Notes under the pieces: model-generated
Told to the model about the DNA's origin: nothing
The model's input: the letters and a program-made list of their open reading frames with translations, nothing else
Databases searched by the model: none
Shown: one piece after another, positions 18,798 through 26,920 of the stretch
Numbering within the stretch: the stretch's first letter is position 1
Layout: the number at the start of each line of letters is the position of its first letter
Assembly (NCBI GenBank): GCA_017557425.1
Contig: JAFYYU010000015.1
Coordinates: 62,001 to 126,000, forward strand
DNA from: Muribaculaceae bacterium
Lineage (GTDB): Bacteria; Bacteroidota; Bacteroidia; Bacteroidales; Muribaculaceae
DNA length: 64,000 bases
Reading direction: 5' to 3'
Program-made: the position numbers and the translations under genes

Positions 18798-19328
18798 ATG
18801 GACGACAATTTCAACGACTATTTCACCGACGAGAACGTTCCCGAGGAAGAACCCCAAATCTATCAGGAGACCGCTCAGGAACGTGAGGAACGAGAAATCA
18901 AGGAAGCCACCATCGAGCGACGCGGCAACTCAATCAAACTGCTGCTCGCGCTCATCATCGTCGCCATGGCTGCGTTCCTGGGATGGTGGGTTTGGCAATA
19001 CTATTTCCACCCCTACCGTATCAGCCAGGAGAAAGGCTGGATCATGAAGGTCAGCAACGAGGGTTCTCTGTTCAAGACCATCGAGGGCGAGATGATCAGC
19101 GAGGGATACATCGAAGACACCATCGCAGCAATGCACAGCGACTTCAAGTTCTCCATCCCCAGCGACAGCATTGCCCGTGATGCCATGCGCTGGGCAGGCG
19201 ACGGTAAGCGCATCGTCCTCACCTACAACGAGTACAAGGGCAAAGTCCTGTGGCGCGGCAACTCCAAGCACATCGTCACCAAAATCGAACCCGACACCAA
19301 CCTCGTCAAGCCCAACCCCTACAAGTAA
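18798..19328 (+). CDS. Conserved single-pass membrane protein
   Basis: 176 residues, not assigned to a functional family. An acidic N-terminal cytoplasmic part (residues 1-42, rich in Glu/Asp), one membrane helix (LLLALIIVAMAAFLGWWVW, about 47-66), then a roughly 110-residue extracytoplasmic domain beginning ISQEKGWIMKVSNEGSLFKT. Proteins with this KGWIM...G..FKT.EG pattern are widespread in Bacteroidales and sometimes carry a misleading 6-phosphogluconate dehydrogenase name; there is no nucleotide-binding fold here. Linked to the upstream UPF0104 gene by a short spacer containing ACTAAAG-like repeats. Confidence 0.7.
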   Translation: MDDNFNDYFTDENVPEEEPQIYQETAQEREEREIKEATIERRGNSIKLLLALIIVAMAAFLGWWVWQYYFHPYRISQEKGWIMKVSNEGSLFKTIEGEMISEGYIEDTIAAMHSDFKFSIPSDSIARDAMRWAGDGKRIVLTYNEYKGKVLWRGNSKHIVTKIEPDTNLVKPNPYK

Positions 19329-19424
19329 CCGCCCCCTCAAGGTACTGCGAGCCGCCGGCCCGTTATCACCCAATAACCGTCCCGTCAAGGTATTGCGAGC
19401 CACCGGCTCGTAATCGCCCCTCAT
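19329..19424. repeat. Two tandem copies of a 48-base unit
   Basis: Units 19329-19376 and 19377-19424 align without gaps; shared core TCAAGGTA(C/T)TGCGAGCC(G/A)CCGG. Each core can fold a small GAGCC-ACC-GGCTC type hairpin. The array starts directly after the stop codon of the preceding gene and may act in 3' end formation. Confidence 0.65.
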
Positions 19425-19483
19425 TTTCTGCCAAAATGTCATATTTTAACACTCCAGGTGTGTCAGTTCCCGAAAAAACATTG

Positions 19484-19491
19484 TACCTTTG
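19484..19491 (+). promoter_or_regulatory. -7 box of the acyltransferase/sigma-54 activator operon
   Basis: TACCTTTG, 24 bases before the ATG at 19516. It excludes the upstream in-frame TTG at 19489 as a start, because that codon lies inside the box. The -33 region has no clear TTG. Confidence 0.55.
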
Positions 19492-19515
19492 CAACCCGAA
19501 AAAGGTACAATCGCA

Positions 19516-20406
19516 ATGGAACAAAACAAGATAGAACAAAACGAAACGCTGGAGCAGCAAACCCAACAGCCCACACCCATCAAGCCCGATATCCTGGACT
19601 ATGATGACATCCGCAAGATGGCACCGTTCTTTGACGGCAAGCCCAAGCTGGTCAAGTGGCTGTTCCACCTGCTCGACATGGACGACGCCAACTGGATCCA
19701 CGGCCACAACTGCCACACGCCAGGCGTGCCCTTCTGCACCGGTGTGTTGAAGGACCTGAATGCCACCATCACCTATGATAATGGCGAGGTGCTCGACAAC
19801 CTGCCCGAGGGAGCCTTTATCACGGTGACCAACCACCCCTTTGGCGCCGTTGACGGTGTGATGATGATTCACATCATCGGCACCCACAGGCCCGACTACA
19901 AGTTCATGGTCAACATGATGCTGAGCAAGATCGGCGGCATGATGCCCAACTTCATCACCGTGGACGCCCTCGCCAGCGACGATCCCGCCAAGAAGGCCGT
20001 GTCGATGCAAGGCATCAGCGACACGCTGAAACACGTCAAGGCAGGTCACCCGATGGGATTCTTCCCCGCCGGGGCCGTGAGCAAGCTGACTTGGAAACTG
20101 CGCGTCGAGGACCGCGAGTGGCAACCCGTCATCATGCGCCTGATCCAAAAGCTCAAGGTGCCCGTCATCCCTATCTACATCCACGGGCACAACAGTTGGA
20201 TCTCGCTCGTGCTGGGTGTCATCAGTTGGAAACTGAGGACGCTGAGGCTGCCCTCCGAGATGTTCCGTCGCAAGAGCTACGACTTCCGCGTGAGCGTGCA
20301 TGATCCCATCATGCCCGAAGAGTACGCGCAATACAAGACGCCCGAGGAACTGGGCGTGTTCCTGAAAAACGAAACTTACAAAATGAAAAAATGGCAACAA
20401 AAATAA
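19516..20406 (+). CDS. PlsC-like lysophospholipid/aminolipid acyltransferase
   Basis: 296 residues. Contains TNHPFGAVDG (about 112-121), the modified acyltransferase signature seen in hemolysin-like and OlsA/GlsA-type acyltransferases, then FFPAGAVSKL, corresponding to the second conserved block, and VPVIPIYIHGHNSW. No membrane helix is obvious except weak hydrophobic patches, as in peripheral acyltransferases. It may acylate phosphate-containing or glycine/ornithine lipids; the substrate cannot be read from sequence. The end overlaps the next gene by 16 bases, so the two are translationally coupled. Confidence 0.75.
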   Translation: MEQNKIEQNETLEQQTQQPTPIKPDILDYDDIRKMAPFFDGKPKLVKWLFHLLDMDDANWIHGHNCHTPGVPFCTGVLKDLNATITYDNGEVLDNLPEGAFITVTNHPFGAVDGVMMIHIIGTHRPDYKFMVNMMLSKIGGMMPNFITVDALASDDPAKKAVSMQGISDTLKHVKAGHPMGFFPAGAVSKLTWKLRVEDREWQPVIMRLIQKLKVPVIPIYIHGHNSWISLVLGVISWKLRTLRLPSEMFRRKSYDFRVSVHDPIMPEEYAQYKTPEELGVFLKNETYKMKKWQQK

Positions 20407-21653
20407 CCGAAAACGATATTCGCGCGTTGAAACTGCGCTTTGGCATCGTGGGCGAGTCGCCCGCGCTGATTGCCGCTATACGACGCGCCATGCTCGTGGC
20501 ACCCATCGACCTGAGCGTGCTCATCATCGGCGAGAGCGGCTCTGGTAAGGAGTCTTTCCCGAAGATCATCCACGAGAGCAGCCCCCGAAAGCACAAGAAA
20601 TACATCGCCGTGAACTGCGGCGCTATCCCCGAGGGCACCATCGACAGCGAACTCTTTGGACACGTCAAGGGGTCGTTCACCGGCGCTATCGCCGACCACA
20701 AGGGCTACTTTGAGGAGGCCGACGGTGGCGTCATCTTCCTTGACGAGGTGGCCGAGATGCCCATGAGCACCCAGGCCCGCCTGCTGCGCGTGCTCGAAAA
20801 CGGCGAATACCTGCGAGTGGGCGACAGCACCGTGCGCAAGACCAACATCCGCGTCGTGGCTGCGACCAACAAGGACATGATGCAGGCCGTCAAGGACGGT
20901 AAATTCCGTGAGGATCTGTACTACCGCCTCTCCACAGTACAAATCAACGTGCCGCCCCTGCGCGACCGCGGCGATGACATCATCCTGCTGTCCAGGCTGT
21001 TCCTGCGCAACTTCATCAACGAGAACCGCACCAGCGAGGTCACCCTCACCGACGACGCCCAGCGCCTGCTCAAGTCGTTTCACTGGCCCGGCAACGTGCG
21101 CCAACTCAAGAGTGTCATCGAGCAGGTCGCCCTATTCGAGAGCGGCAACACAGTTGATGCCGCTACACTGCGCCAGTACATGCCCGCCAACCGCGACACG
21201 GCACTGACTGTGCAGTCGCAGCCCAACTTTGACTATAACGCTGAGCGTGAGCAACTGTTCACCCTCATCCTGTCGATGCGTGCCGAAATTGAGGCGATCA
21301 AGAAGCGAATCGATGGAGTTGGCCCGACGTCACACGTCTCATCGACCGTCCATGAACTCAAACGCGAGAGCAATCCGCTGCTTGAACTGGGAAACAACAC
21401 CGGCGAGATGAACATGGCGTCGCCCTACCGCAACATGCAACAACAGCCCCAAGACCTGGGGCACGTTGACGAGGTGGCCGCGATGGATGTCGAGGGAGAG
21501 ACCGTAAAAACCCTCGACGAGACCGAGCGCGAGACGATTGAAACCGCCCTGCGCCGCAACAACGGCCGCCGCAAACTCACGGCCCAGGAGCTGAACATAT
21601 CGGAGCGCACCCTGTACCGCAAAATCAAGCAATACAACCTGGAAAGGCAGTGA
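20391..21653 (+). CDS. Sigma-54-dependent transcription activator without sensor domain
   Basis: 420 residues. AAA+ activator of RpoN holoenzyme: Walker A GESGSGKE (47-54), the sigma-54 contact loop GSFTGA (94-99; usual form GAFTGA), Walker B GGVIFLDEVAEMP (about 110-122), and the arginine-finger region FREDLYYRLS. A 100-residue linker leads to a Fis-type helix-turn-helix (about 375-418: NNGRRKLTAQELNISERTLYRK). There is no receiver or other input domain, so activity must be set by level, localisation or a partner. It sits between an acyltransferase and an LptE-like gene, suggesting control of envelope functions. The rpoN gene is not in the window. Confidence 0.9.
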   Translation: MATKITENDIRALKLRFGIVGESPALIAAIRRAMLVAPIDLSVLIIGESGSGKESFPKIIHESSPRKHKKYIAVNCGAIPEGTIDSELFGHVKGSFTGAIADHKGYFEEADGGVIFLDEVAEMPMSTQARLLRVLENGEYLRVGDSTVRKTNIRVVAATNKDMMQAVKDGKFREDLYYRLSTVQINVPPLRDRGDDIILLSRLFLRNFINENRTSEVTLTDDAQRLLKSFHWPGNVRQLKSVIEQVALFESGNTVDAATLRQYMPANRDTALTVQSQPNFDYNAEREQLFTLILSMRAEIEAIKKRIDGVGPTSHVSSTVHELKRESNPLLELGNNTGEMNMASPYRNMQQQPQDLGHVDEVAAMDVEGETVKTLDETERETIETALRRNNGRRKLTAQELNISERTLYRKIKQYNLERQ

Positions 21654-22165
21654 AAAGGCTCATCATCATATTGACATTGGCCTGTGCCGCCCTCTCCTGG
21701 CAGGCGTGTATTCCGCGATACACGCTCAACGGCGCGTCCATCGACTATAACGTCTATAAGACCATCTCCTTCGGCGAGTTCCCCATCCGCGCCGCGCTGG
21801 TTTATCCGCCGCTGCAATCGATGTTCGAGAACCGCATGACCGACATGATAGCCCAGCAGACACGCCTGCGTGTCATCGACGGGAACAATGCCGACCTGCG
21901 AATGGAAGGCGAAATTACCAACTACCAGCTTTCGCCACAGGCCGTCGGTGAGGATGCTTACGCCAGCCAGACCCGTCTGACGATAACCGTCAAGGTCAAA
22001 TACATCAATAACAAGAACCAGAGCCTGAGCAAGGACCTCTCCTTCAGCGCCTACCGCGACTTCTCCAGCAGTGAACTGCTGACGGACGTGCAGGATGAGC
22101 TCTGCAACCAGATCTGTAAGGACCTGAGTGACCTGATCTTTAACGCGACGCTCGGTGACTGGTAA
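21650..22165 (+). CDS. lptE: LptE-like lipoprotein
   Basis: 171 residues, GTG start overlapping the previous stop (GTGA). Lipoprotein signal peptide ending in WQAC, so the anchor is Cys20. The mature part has the Bacteroidota LptE pattern: TLNGASIDYNVYKTISFGEF, then YPPLQSMFENRMTDMI and a late DLSDLIFNATLGDW. LptE plugs the LptD barrel and helps insert lipopolysaccharide in the outer membrane. Its cluster neighbours (acyltransferase, SecG) support an envelope-assembly role. Sequence identity with proteobacterial LptE is expected to be low, so the call rests on pattern and context. Confidence 0.8.
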   Translation: MKRLIIILTLACAALSWQACIPRYTLNGASIDYNVYKTISFGEFPIRAALVYPPLQSMFENRMTDMIAQQTRLRVIDGNNADLRMEGEITNYQLSPQAVGEDAYASQTRLTITVKVKYINNKNQSLSKDLSFSAYRDFSSSELLTDVQDELCNQICKDLSDLIFNATLGDW

Positions 22166-22183
22166 TTATCGGCCAAATGCTGT

Positions 22184-22199
22184 TGGCACAGTATTTGAT
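22184..22199 (+). promoter_or_regulatory. Candidate sigma-54 (-24/-12) promoter
   Basis: TGGCACA-GTAT-TTGAT matches the RpoN consensus TGGCACG-N4-TTGCW except at two positions (A for G, and A for C in the -12 dinucleotide). Spacing is exact. It lies 24 bases before the ATG at 22224 and 530 bases downstream of the gene for a sigma-54 activator. The mismatch in the -12 GC weakens it. Confidence 0.4.
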
Positions 22200-22223
22200 A
22201 GGGAAAGAGCAGAAAATGATTCA

Positions 22224-22988
22224 ATGACTACATGGATTGAGGACATCAAGCGACTCGCGGCCGAAGGTGGCGGCGAGGTGACCAGGCAATGGTTAGAGCG
22301 CGCCGAACAGGATGCGCCCTACAGCGTGTTGCTCCAATTGCTGTTCCTCAAGCACAACGGCGTGAAGGGCAACGAGGACGTCCTGGCCAGGCTGTCCATC
22401 GTCTTCCCCGACCGCCGCGCACTAGCCCAAATGCTGGGCGAGGATGCCGGATTGCTGACAGACTTCTACCCACCTGAGGCTCTGCCCGAAACGCCCGACA
22501 CCGTCACCACTATCGACCGTTTCCTGGACAACTACGGCAAGACCAGCCAGAGCGAGATAGAGGCCATCGACCGTGCAATCTTCAACCCGCAACCCGACTA
22601 TGCCGACGTGCTTGCGGCACAAGAGATGCAAGAAGGCGACATACCGCTCACCGGCGGCGATGACCAGGACGACCTCATCAACCAGTTCATCGCTGAACAG
22701 ATGCAATTGAGCGAGCAGGCCGCACAGATACCCATCACGGCCCCTGTCGGCGAGCGTGAAAAAGCCGAAATCGCCGATCAGGCCATCGACAATCCCACCC
22801 AGACCGATGACTCGATGCTCAGCGAGAGTTTGGCCAAGATGTACATCGCCCAACACAAATATTCGCAGGCTCTTGAAATAATTGAGCGAATAAATTTGAA
22901 ATATCCAGAAAAAAGCATTTACTTTGCAGACCAAATTCGGTTTTTGACCAAATTGGTCCTAAATGAGACACTAAACGACAATAAATAA
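22224..22988 (+). CDS. Conserved protein between lptE and secG, C-terminal TPR-like helices
   Basis: 254 residues from ATG 22224. A longer frame starts at GTG 22155 but would overlap lptE and cover the candidate -24/-12 promoter, so the ATG in front of MTTWIEDIKRL was taken. N-terminal part resembles a helical repeat domain (WLERAEQDAPYSVLLQLLFL); the middle is acidic and probably disordered; residues about 205-245 (LAKMYIAQHKYSQALEIIERINLKYPEK) form a clear TPR-like helix pair. Genes of this kind sit in the same place before secG in many Bacteroidales. No function is established; a scaffold role at the envelope is inference. Confidence 0.7.
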   Translation: MTTWIEDIKRLAAEGGGEVTRQWLERAEQDAPYSVLLQLLFLKHNGVKGNEDVLARLSIVFPDRRALAQMLGEDAGLLTDFYPPEALPETPDTVTTIDRFLDNYGKTSQSEIEAIDRAIFNPQPDYADVLAAQEMQEGDIPLTGGDDQDDLINQFIAEQMQLSEQAAQIPITAPVGEREKAEIADQAIDNPTQTDDSMLSESLAKMYIAQHKYSQALEIIERINLKYPEKSIYFADQIRFLTKLVLNETLNDNK

Positions 22989-22994
22989 GAAAAA

Positions 22995-23384
22995 ATGTAC
23001 ACTATTTTTGCAATTCTGATCGTGATCGCATCGATCCTGTTGGTCGGTGTCATCCTTATCCAAAAATCTAAAGGTGGCGGCCTCGCTGCCAATGTGAACA
23101 ACTACAACCAGTTCATGGGCGTGCGCAAGACCACCGACTTTGTTGAGAAGGCTACTTGGGGTCTGTCAATCTTCATTTGCGCGTTGAGCATCGCTTCGGC
23201 GTTTGTTACCGCTCCCAGCATTGTTGAAGGTGCTCCCCAAATCAAGAAGTTACCCACCAGCGAGACCCAGGCGCCCAACTTCGGCACCCAGGCCGAGCAG
23301 GCTCCCGCCGCCGCATCTACCGAGGCTACGACGGTAACCGTTCCCGCCAAGGAAGAGGCTCCCGCCAAGGAAGGTGGCAAGTAA
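22995..23384 (+). CDS. secG: Protein translocase subunit SecG
   Basis: 129 residues. Two membrane helices (about 3-22 and 56-76) separated by the typical cytosolic loop IQKSKGGGLAANVNNYNQFMG, followed by an Ala/Glu/Pro-rich tail (APAAASTEATTVTVPAKEE) of unknown role. SecG is the non-essential third subunit of the SecYEG channel. Lies 6 bases after the TPR-like gene and ends at a strong terminator, closing the operon. Confidence 0.93.
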   Translation: MYTIFAILIVIASILLVGVILIQKSKGGGLAANVNNYNQFMGVRKTTDFVEKATWGLSIFICALSIASAFVTAPSIVEGAPQIKKLPTSETQAPNFGTQAEQAPAAASTEATTVTVPAKEEAPAKEGGK

Positions 23385-23421
23385 CTTACCTATCGCATCT
23401 TAAAACCAACTTTTTCAAGAG

Positions 23422-23478
23422 GATGCGGTATGTCGTATCCGCATCACAGCGGGTCAAGACATACCGCATCTTTTATTA
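23422..23478 (+). terminator. Terminator of the secG operon
   Basis: Perfect 13-bp stem GATGCGGTATGTC (23422-23434) / GACATACCGCATC (23458-23470) followed by TTTT. Confidence 0.85.
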
Positions 23479-23485
23479 TTGAAAA

Positions 23486-24457
23486 ATGAAAATGACATTA
23501 TTAAATATTGCCCTGGCGGCACTGATGACGGCATGCGGCAGCACTGGCAGCTCCACCGCCGACAATAACGGAACCGACACCACAACGACCGCAACAACTT
23601 CCACTCGAAAGGCCTTTGACGGCAATGGCGCATGGGAGTTGACGCGCCAGCAATGCGACTTCGGCCCTCGTGTACCCGCCACGCCTGCTCACGCCAAGTG
23701 CGCCGACTGGCTCACGGCGACACTGCAGGCCAGCTGTGACACCGTCATCGTGCAGACGGGCACTGTTCAGACCGCAACCGAGGGGAAACTGGGCATCAAG
23801 AACATCATCGGCATCATCAACCCCGATGCCAGCGAGCGCCTGCTGTTGCTTGCCCACTGGGACACAAGGCCCTGGGCGGACAACGACCCGGACCCCGCCA
23901 ACCACAGCAAGCCCGTCATGGGAGCCAACGATGGCGCCAGCGGCGTGGGAGTGTTGCTCCAGTTGGCACGTCAGCTCAAGGCCGACGGCACCACGCTGGG
24001 TGTGGACATCGTGCTTGTTGATGCCGAGGACATGGGCGAGAATGATAATGAAGAGTCTTGGGGACTGGGTACCCAATTTTGGGCGCAACATCCCCACATT
24101 GGCGGCTACAAACCCATTTTCGGTATCCTCCTAGATATGGTGGGCGCCAGCGACGCCACCTTCACCCGCGAGTATTACTCGATGCAGAACGCCGGCGGAT
24201 TTGTTGACCTGGTATGGAAATGCGCTGCCGGCAGCCACTTCATCAACGCGCAGGGCGGTGCCGTGACCGACGATCACATCTTTGTCAACCGCGCCGGAAT
24301 TCCGTGCATCGACATCATCGACTTGCGCGGCAATAGCGAAACGGGCTTCTGCGACGTGTGGCATACGGTCAACGACACGATGGACGGCATCGATGCCGCC
24401 ACTCTTGCCGAGGTAGGCCAAACCCTGCTCAACGTCATCGCCGCTCTTGAGCAGTAA
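23486..24457 (+). CDS. Glutaminyl-peptide cyclotransferase-like M28 lipoprotein
   Basis: 323 residues. Lipobox in LMTACGS gives a lipid anchor at Cys17, then a Thr-rich linker. The M28-type zinc-enzyme domain has LLAHWDTRPWADNDP, the zinc ligand Asp in MGANDGASGVG, VDAEDMG with the acidic ligand, AVTDDHIFVNRAGIP with the metal-binding His and a late HTVNDTMDGI. The single-zinc arrangement and FGPRVPATPAHAKCADWL opening fit bacterial glutaminyl cyclases, which form N-terminal pyroglutamate on exported proteins after signal peptide cleavage. An aminopeptidase is the alternative. Starts right after the secG terminator; convergent with the subtilisin-like gene. Confidence 0.8.
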   Translation: MKMTLLNIALAALMTACGSTGSSTADNNGTDTTTTATTSTRKAFDGNGAWELTRQQCDFGPRVPATPAHAKCADWLTATLQASCDTVIVQTGTVQTATEGKLGIKNIIGIINPDASERLLLLAHWDTRPWADNDPDPANHSKPVMGANDGASGVGVLLQLARQLKADGTTLGVDIVLVDAEDMGENDNEESWGLGTQFWAQHPHIGGYKPIFGILLDMVGASDATFTREYYSMQNAGGFVDLVWKCAAGSHFINAQGGAVTDDHIFVNRAGIPCIDIIDLRGNSETGFCDVWHTVNDTMDGIDAATLAEVGQTLLNVIAALEQ

Positions 24458-24462
24458 TCCAA

Positions 24463-26742
24463 TTAATTACCGCTTAGCAGCACATCGATAAGACAAGTCA
24501 CATCGGCGATATTGATCACGCCGTCGGCATTGACGTCGGCACAATCGGGGCACACTTCTGTCTGAGTGTCTAACAGATAGTCGATGAGCGTGGTGACATC
24601 GGCAATATTGACACTGCCGTCGTGGTTCACGTCACCCTGCTGGTAATCGTGACCACCATACTCGCTAAGAATATACGCTATACCCGCCAACGCATCAATC
24701 TTACCATTGCCAAAATGGCTCGCATTCGGGCCAAAGGTCACCCATTCGTCGCGGATGGCGGTTTCTTTCATAATAGTCTTGACCTCGTCCAGAGTGAGCT
24801 TTTTGCCGCACTCTGCAGCGGCCTGCATCCACAGGGCAACGATGCCGGCAACCATAGGCGTAGCCATCGAGGTGCCCGACATCAAACCATAAAGGTAGTT
24901 CGGATGATTGACAACGACATCCTCAAGACTGCTGCGGTTCACACGGTGATTGAAGGCTGAGATGATATCCTGACCAGGGGCGGTAATCCAGGGATGCATC
25001 GTGCCTAAGGGTCCCATCCCCTCCAAGGCATAGCACGAGAATCTGGAAATGTCGCCCTCGTCATTACTGCCCTCACAGGTACGGGACACATAAGAACCCA
25101 CCGAGATAACCTCGGGATAACAGGCATTGCCCATAACGCTCATGTCGTCGCTGCCCACCGTCCAAGGGTGACCCTCTGTCGTGAGATGGGCGTCAAAGAA
25201 AGTGTAGGTGCCGCATGACCACATGTCGATGACATCCTCGCTACCGCCAATGGGATAGACCTCAACAGCAAGGGTGTGTTCCTGGCTCTTCAGGCCATAC
25301 TGGGTATATAGCAGAGCCTGCTTCCTGCCTTTGCCCGTCATATAATCGAAATAGACACTCACCTTAGCATTGGCGGCACCACCATTACCGGTAAAGTAGT
25401 CACTTAGCGTCAACACCTTGTTGCCACCCGTTGATTCACAAACGATAGAATCCACCACGGCACCGGTTTCGGCATTCAGCACATAGAGGCGCACGCCGAT
25501 GCCGGTAGCGTCGGTAGCACGGGTAAATGCGTCGGCAATGAACTCTCCACGATAGTACTGCCACCCTGCATTGAGGGCAAGATCAGTGGAACAGATTACC
25601 GTGCCCAACGGCTGCTCTGCACTTGCATGACCAGACACATAGACGCCACCGGGTCGTCCCCCGCTGTGACCGGCATTGTTGCTCGTGGCAAACACGCATA
25701 TGCGGTTAGGATGGCCCTCGCCAAAGAGTTGTGACACGACTTCGCCCTGCGCGCCGCTACCGTCACGGTTATACACATAGTCGCCATAGCTGTTGCTCAC
25801 CACCACGGGTTTGCCCACGCTGTCGGCATAGCTACAGATGCGATTAAAGGCATTGGCGATGCGGGTTGCTGCCATGCCGTTGATACCGCACAGAAACAGT
25901 TCAGCACCGGGAGCCATACCGCCATAGGTGGCTTTGGCATGATCCATGGTCACCCTGACACTATCGCCGTCAACTACCACGCTCGAACCGCCAGCGATAG
26001 AGCTGGTGTGCGTGCCATGGTCGGTATTGGTCACTTTATCATTGGGCAACGGACCCGTGCCATAGTAGTTGATTATACTGGAACCGTTATAGACATAGGC
26101 GCGTTTGATGCGCGTGTTGCCTGCAGTATCCTGGAAAGCGATATGATCCATGTCTATACCGCGGTCTATCACACCCACGATTACACCGCTGCCGTCGTAA
26201 GCTTTAGGCAGATTCAGTTCAGCTGCCGCTGCCGTGAACCCGAGCACATCGTTGACACGGGTCTTCTCGCGGGCTCTGTCGGTAGCAAGTTGCATAACCG
26301 AGGACACCTCAATCCTGCTCACCCCGTCAATATCGGCAATCTCATGAATCTTATCCACGGGAATCAGCGCGGTCAGGAGGCCTTTTTCAAAAACCTCTTC
26401 TACAATGACGCCTGCCTCCTTGAGTTGCCCGATCACCTCTTGGGCATCCACCCACACGAATGACGTGATATAGGCCTTGCCGCCAATCATCTCGGGTGCG
26501 GCAAACATGCGCGCCGGCTCGGCCAGCAAGCCATTGGAGTCCAACTGGCGGTCAGCGGCCTCGTTAAAACTGATGTTTCCAGCCATCTCGTCCAGGAACA
26601 TCTGAGTGGTAATCGACATTTTCTCGGGATGAGGCATGGTTGCGGTTTGAGCCGACAGCATGGCGGTGCACACTGTCACTTGCAGCAACAGCGCCGCTAA
26701 AAAGAGGTTTCTCCTAGTCATCGTTTTGGGTTTATTAGCCAA
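24463..26742 (-). CDS. Secreted subtilisin-like (S8) serine protease with dockerin-like C-terminus
   Basis: 759 residues. Signal peptide about 1-31. Residues 80-150 look like a fervidolysin-type propeptide. The catalytic triad is Asp193 (GVIDRGIDMDH), His242 (TDHGTHTSSIAGG) and Ser625 (GTSMATPMVAG). A roughly 200-residue insertion between His and Ser (about 370-540) contains a beta-rich domain. The last 57 residues carry two calcium-loop units, GDVNHDGSVNIADVTTLID and ADVNADGVINIADVTCLID, like a dockerin. Expected outside the cell or on the surface, with a role in peptide supply. It has its own promoter and ends 5 bases from the convergent cyclase gene with no hairpin between. Confidence 0.9.
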   Translation of the reverse strand: MANKPKTMTRRNLFLAALLLQVTVCTAMLSAQTATMPHPEKMSITTQMFLDEMAGNISFNEAADRQLDSNGLLAEPARMFAAPEMIGGKAYITSFVWVDAQEVIGQLKEAGVIVEEVFEKGLLTALIPVDKIHEIADIDGVSRIEVSSVMQLATDRAREKTRVNDVLGFTAAAAELNLPKAYDGSGVIVGVIDRGIDMDHIAFQDTAGNTRIKRAYVYNGSSIINYYGTGPLPNDKVTNTDHGTHTSSIAGGSSVVVDGDSVRVTMDHAKATYGGMAPGAELFLCGINGMAATRIANAFNRICSYADSVGKPVVVSNSYGDYVYNRDGSGAQGEVVSQLFGEGHPNRICVFATSNNAGHSGGRPGGVYVSGHASAEQPLGTVICSTDLALNAGWQYYRGEFIADAFTRATDATGIGVRLYVLNAETGAVVDSIVCESTGGNKVLTLSDYFTGNGGAANAKVSVYFDYMTGKGRKQALLYTQYGLKSQEHTLAVEVYPIGGSEDVIDMWSCGTYTFFDAHLTTEGHPWTVGSDDMSVMGNACYPEVISVGSYVSRTCEGSNDEGDISRFSCYALEGMGPLGTMHPWITAPGQDIISAFNHRVNRSSLEDVVVNHPNYLYGLMSGTSMATPMVAGIVALWMQAAAECGKKLTLDEVKTIMKETAIRDEWVTFGPNASHFGNGKIDALAGIAYILSEYGGHDYQQGDVNHDGSVNIADVTTLIDYLLDTQTEVCPDCADVNADGVINIADVTCLIDVLLSGN

Positions 26743-26790
26743 TGAATGGTTTGTTTGTAATCCTTATTCAAATGAAGTTGAATCGCACCA

Positions 26791-26821
26791 CAAAGGTAAT
26801 ACACCATTTCATAAACGCCAA
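26791..26821 (-). promoter_or_regulatory. Promoter of the S8 protease gene
   Basis: Minus strand: TTG at 26819-26821, a 20-base spacer, TACCTTTG at 26791-26798. The start codon is about 48 bases downstream. Confidence 0.75.
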
Positions 26822-26872
26822 CTATCCCCACATTTTTTATGATAATTGACGTGCTCTGTCGGCTAAAACCAT

Positions 26873-26880
26873 TATCTTTG
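26873..26880 (+). promoter_or_regulatory. -7 box of prolyl oligopeptidase gene
   Basis: TATCTTTG 40 bases before the ATG at 26921. The nearest TTG (26846-26848) is 24 bases upstream, slightly too far. Confidence 0.5.
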
Positions 26881-26920
26881 CCACAAACTAAACTTATAGA
26901 ACATAAATTCAACTCAAACA

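Noticed and set aside
22155..22223. Upstream GTG start for the TPR-like gene
   Set aside because: It would overlap lptE and extend through the candidate sigma-54 site; the ATG at 22224 begins the family-like part.
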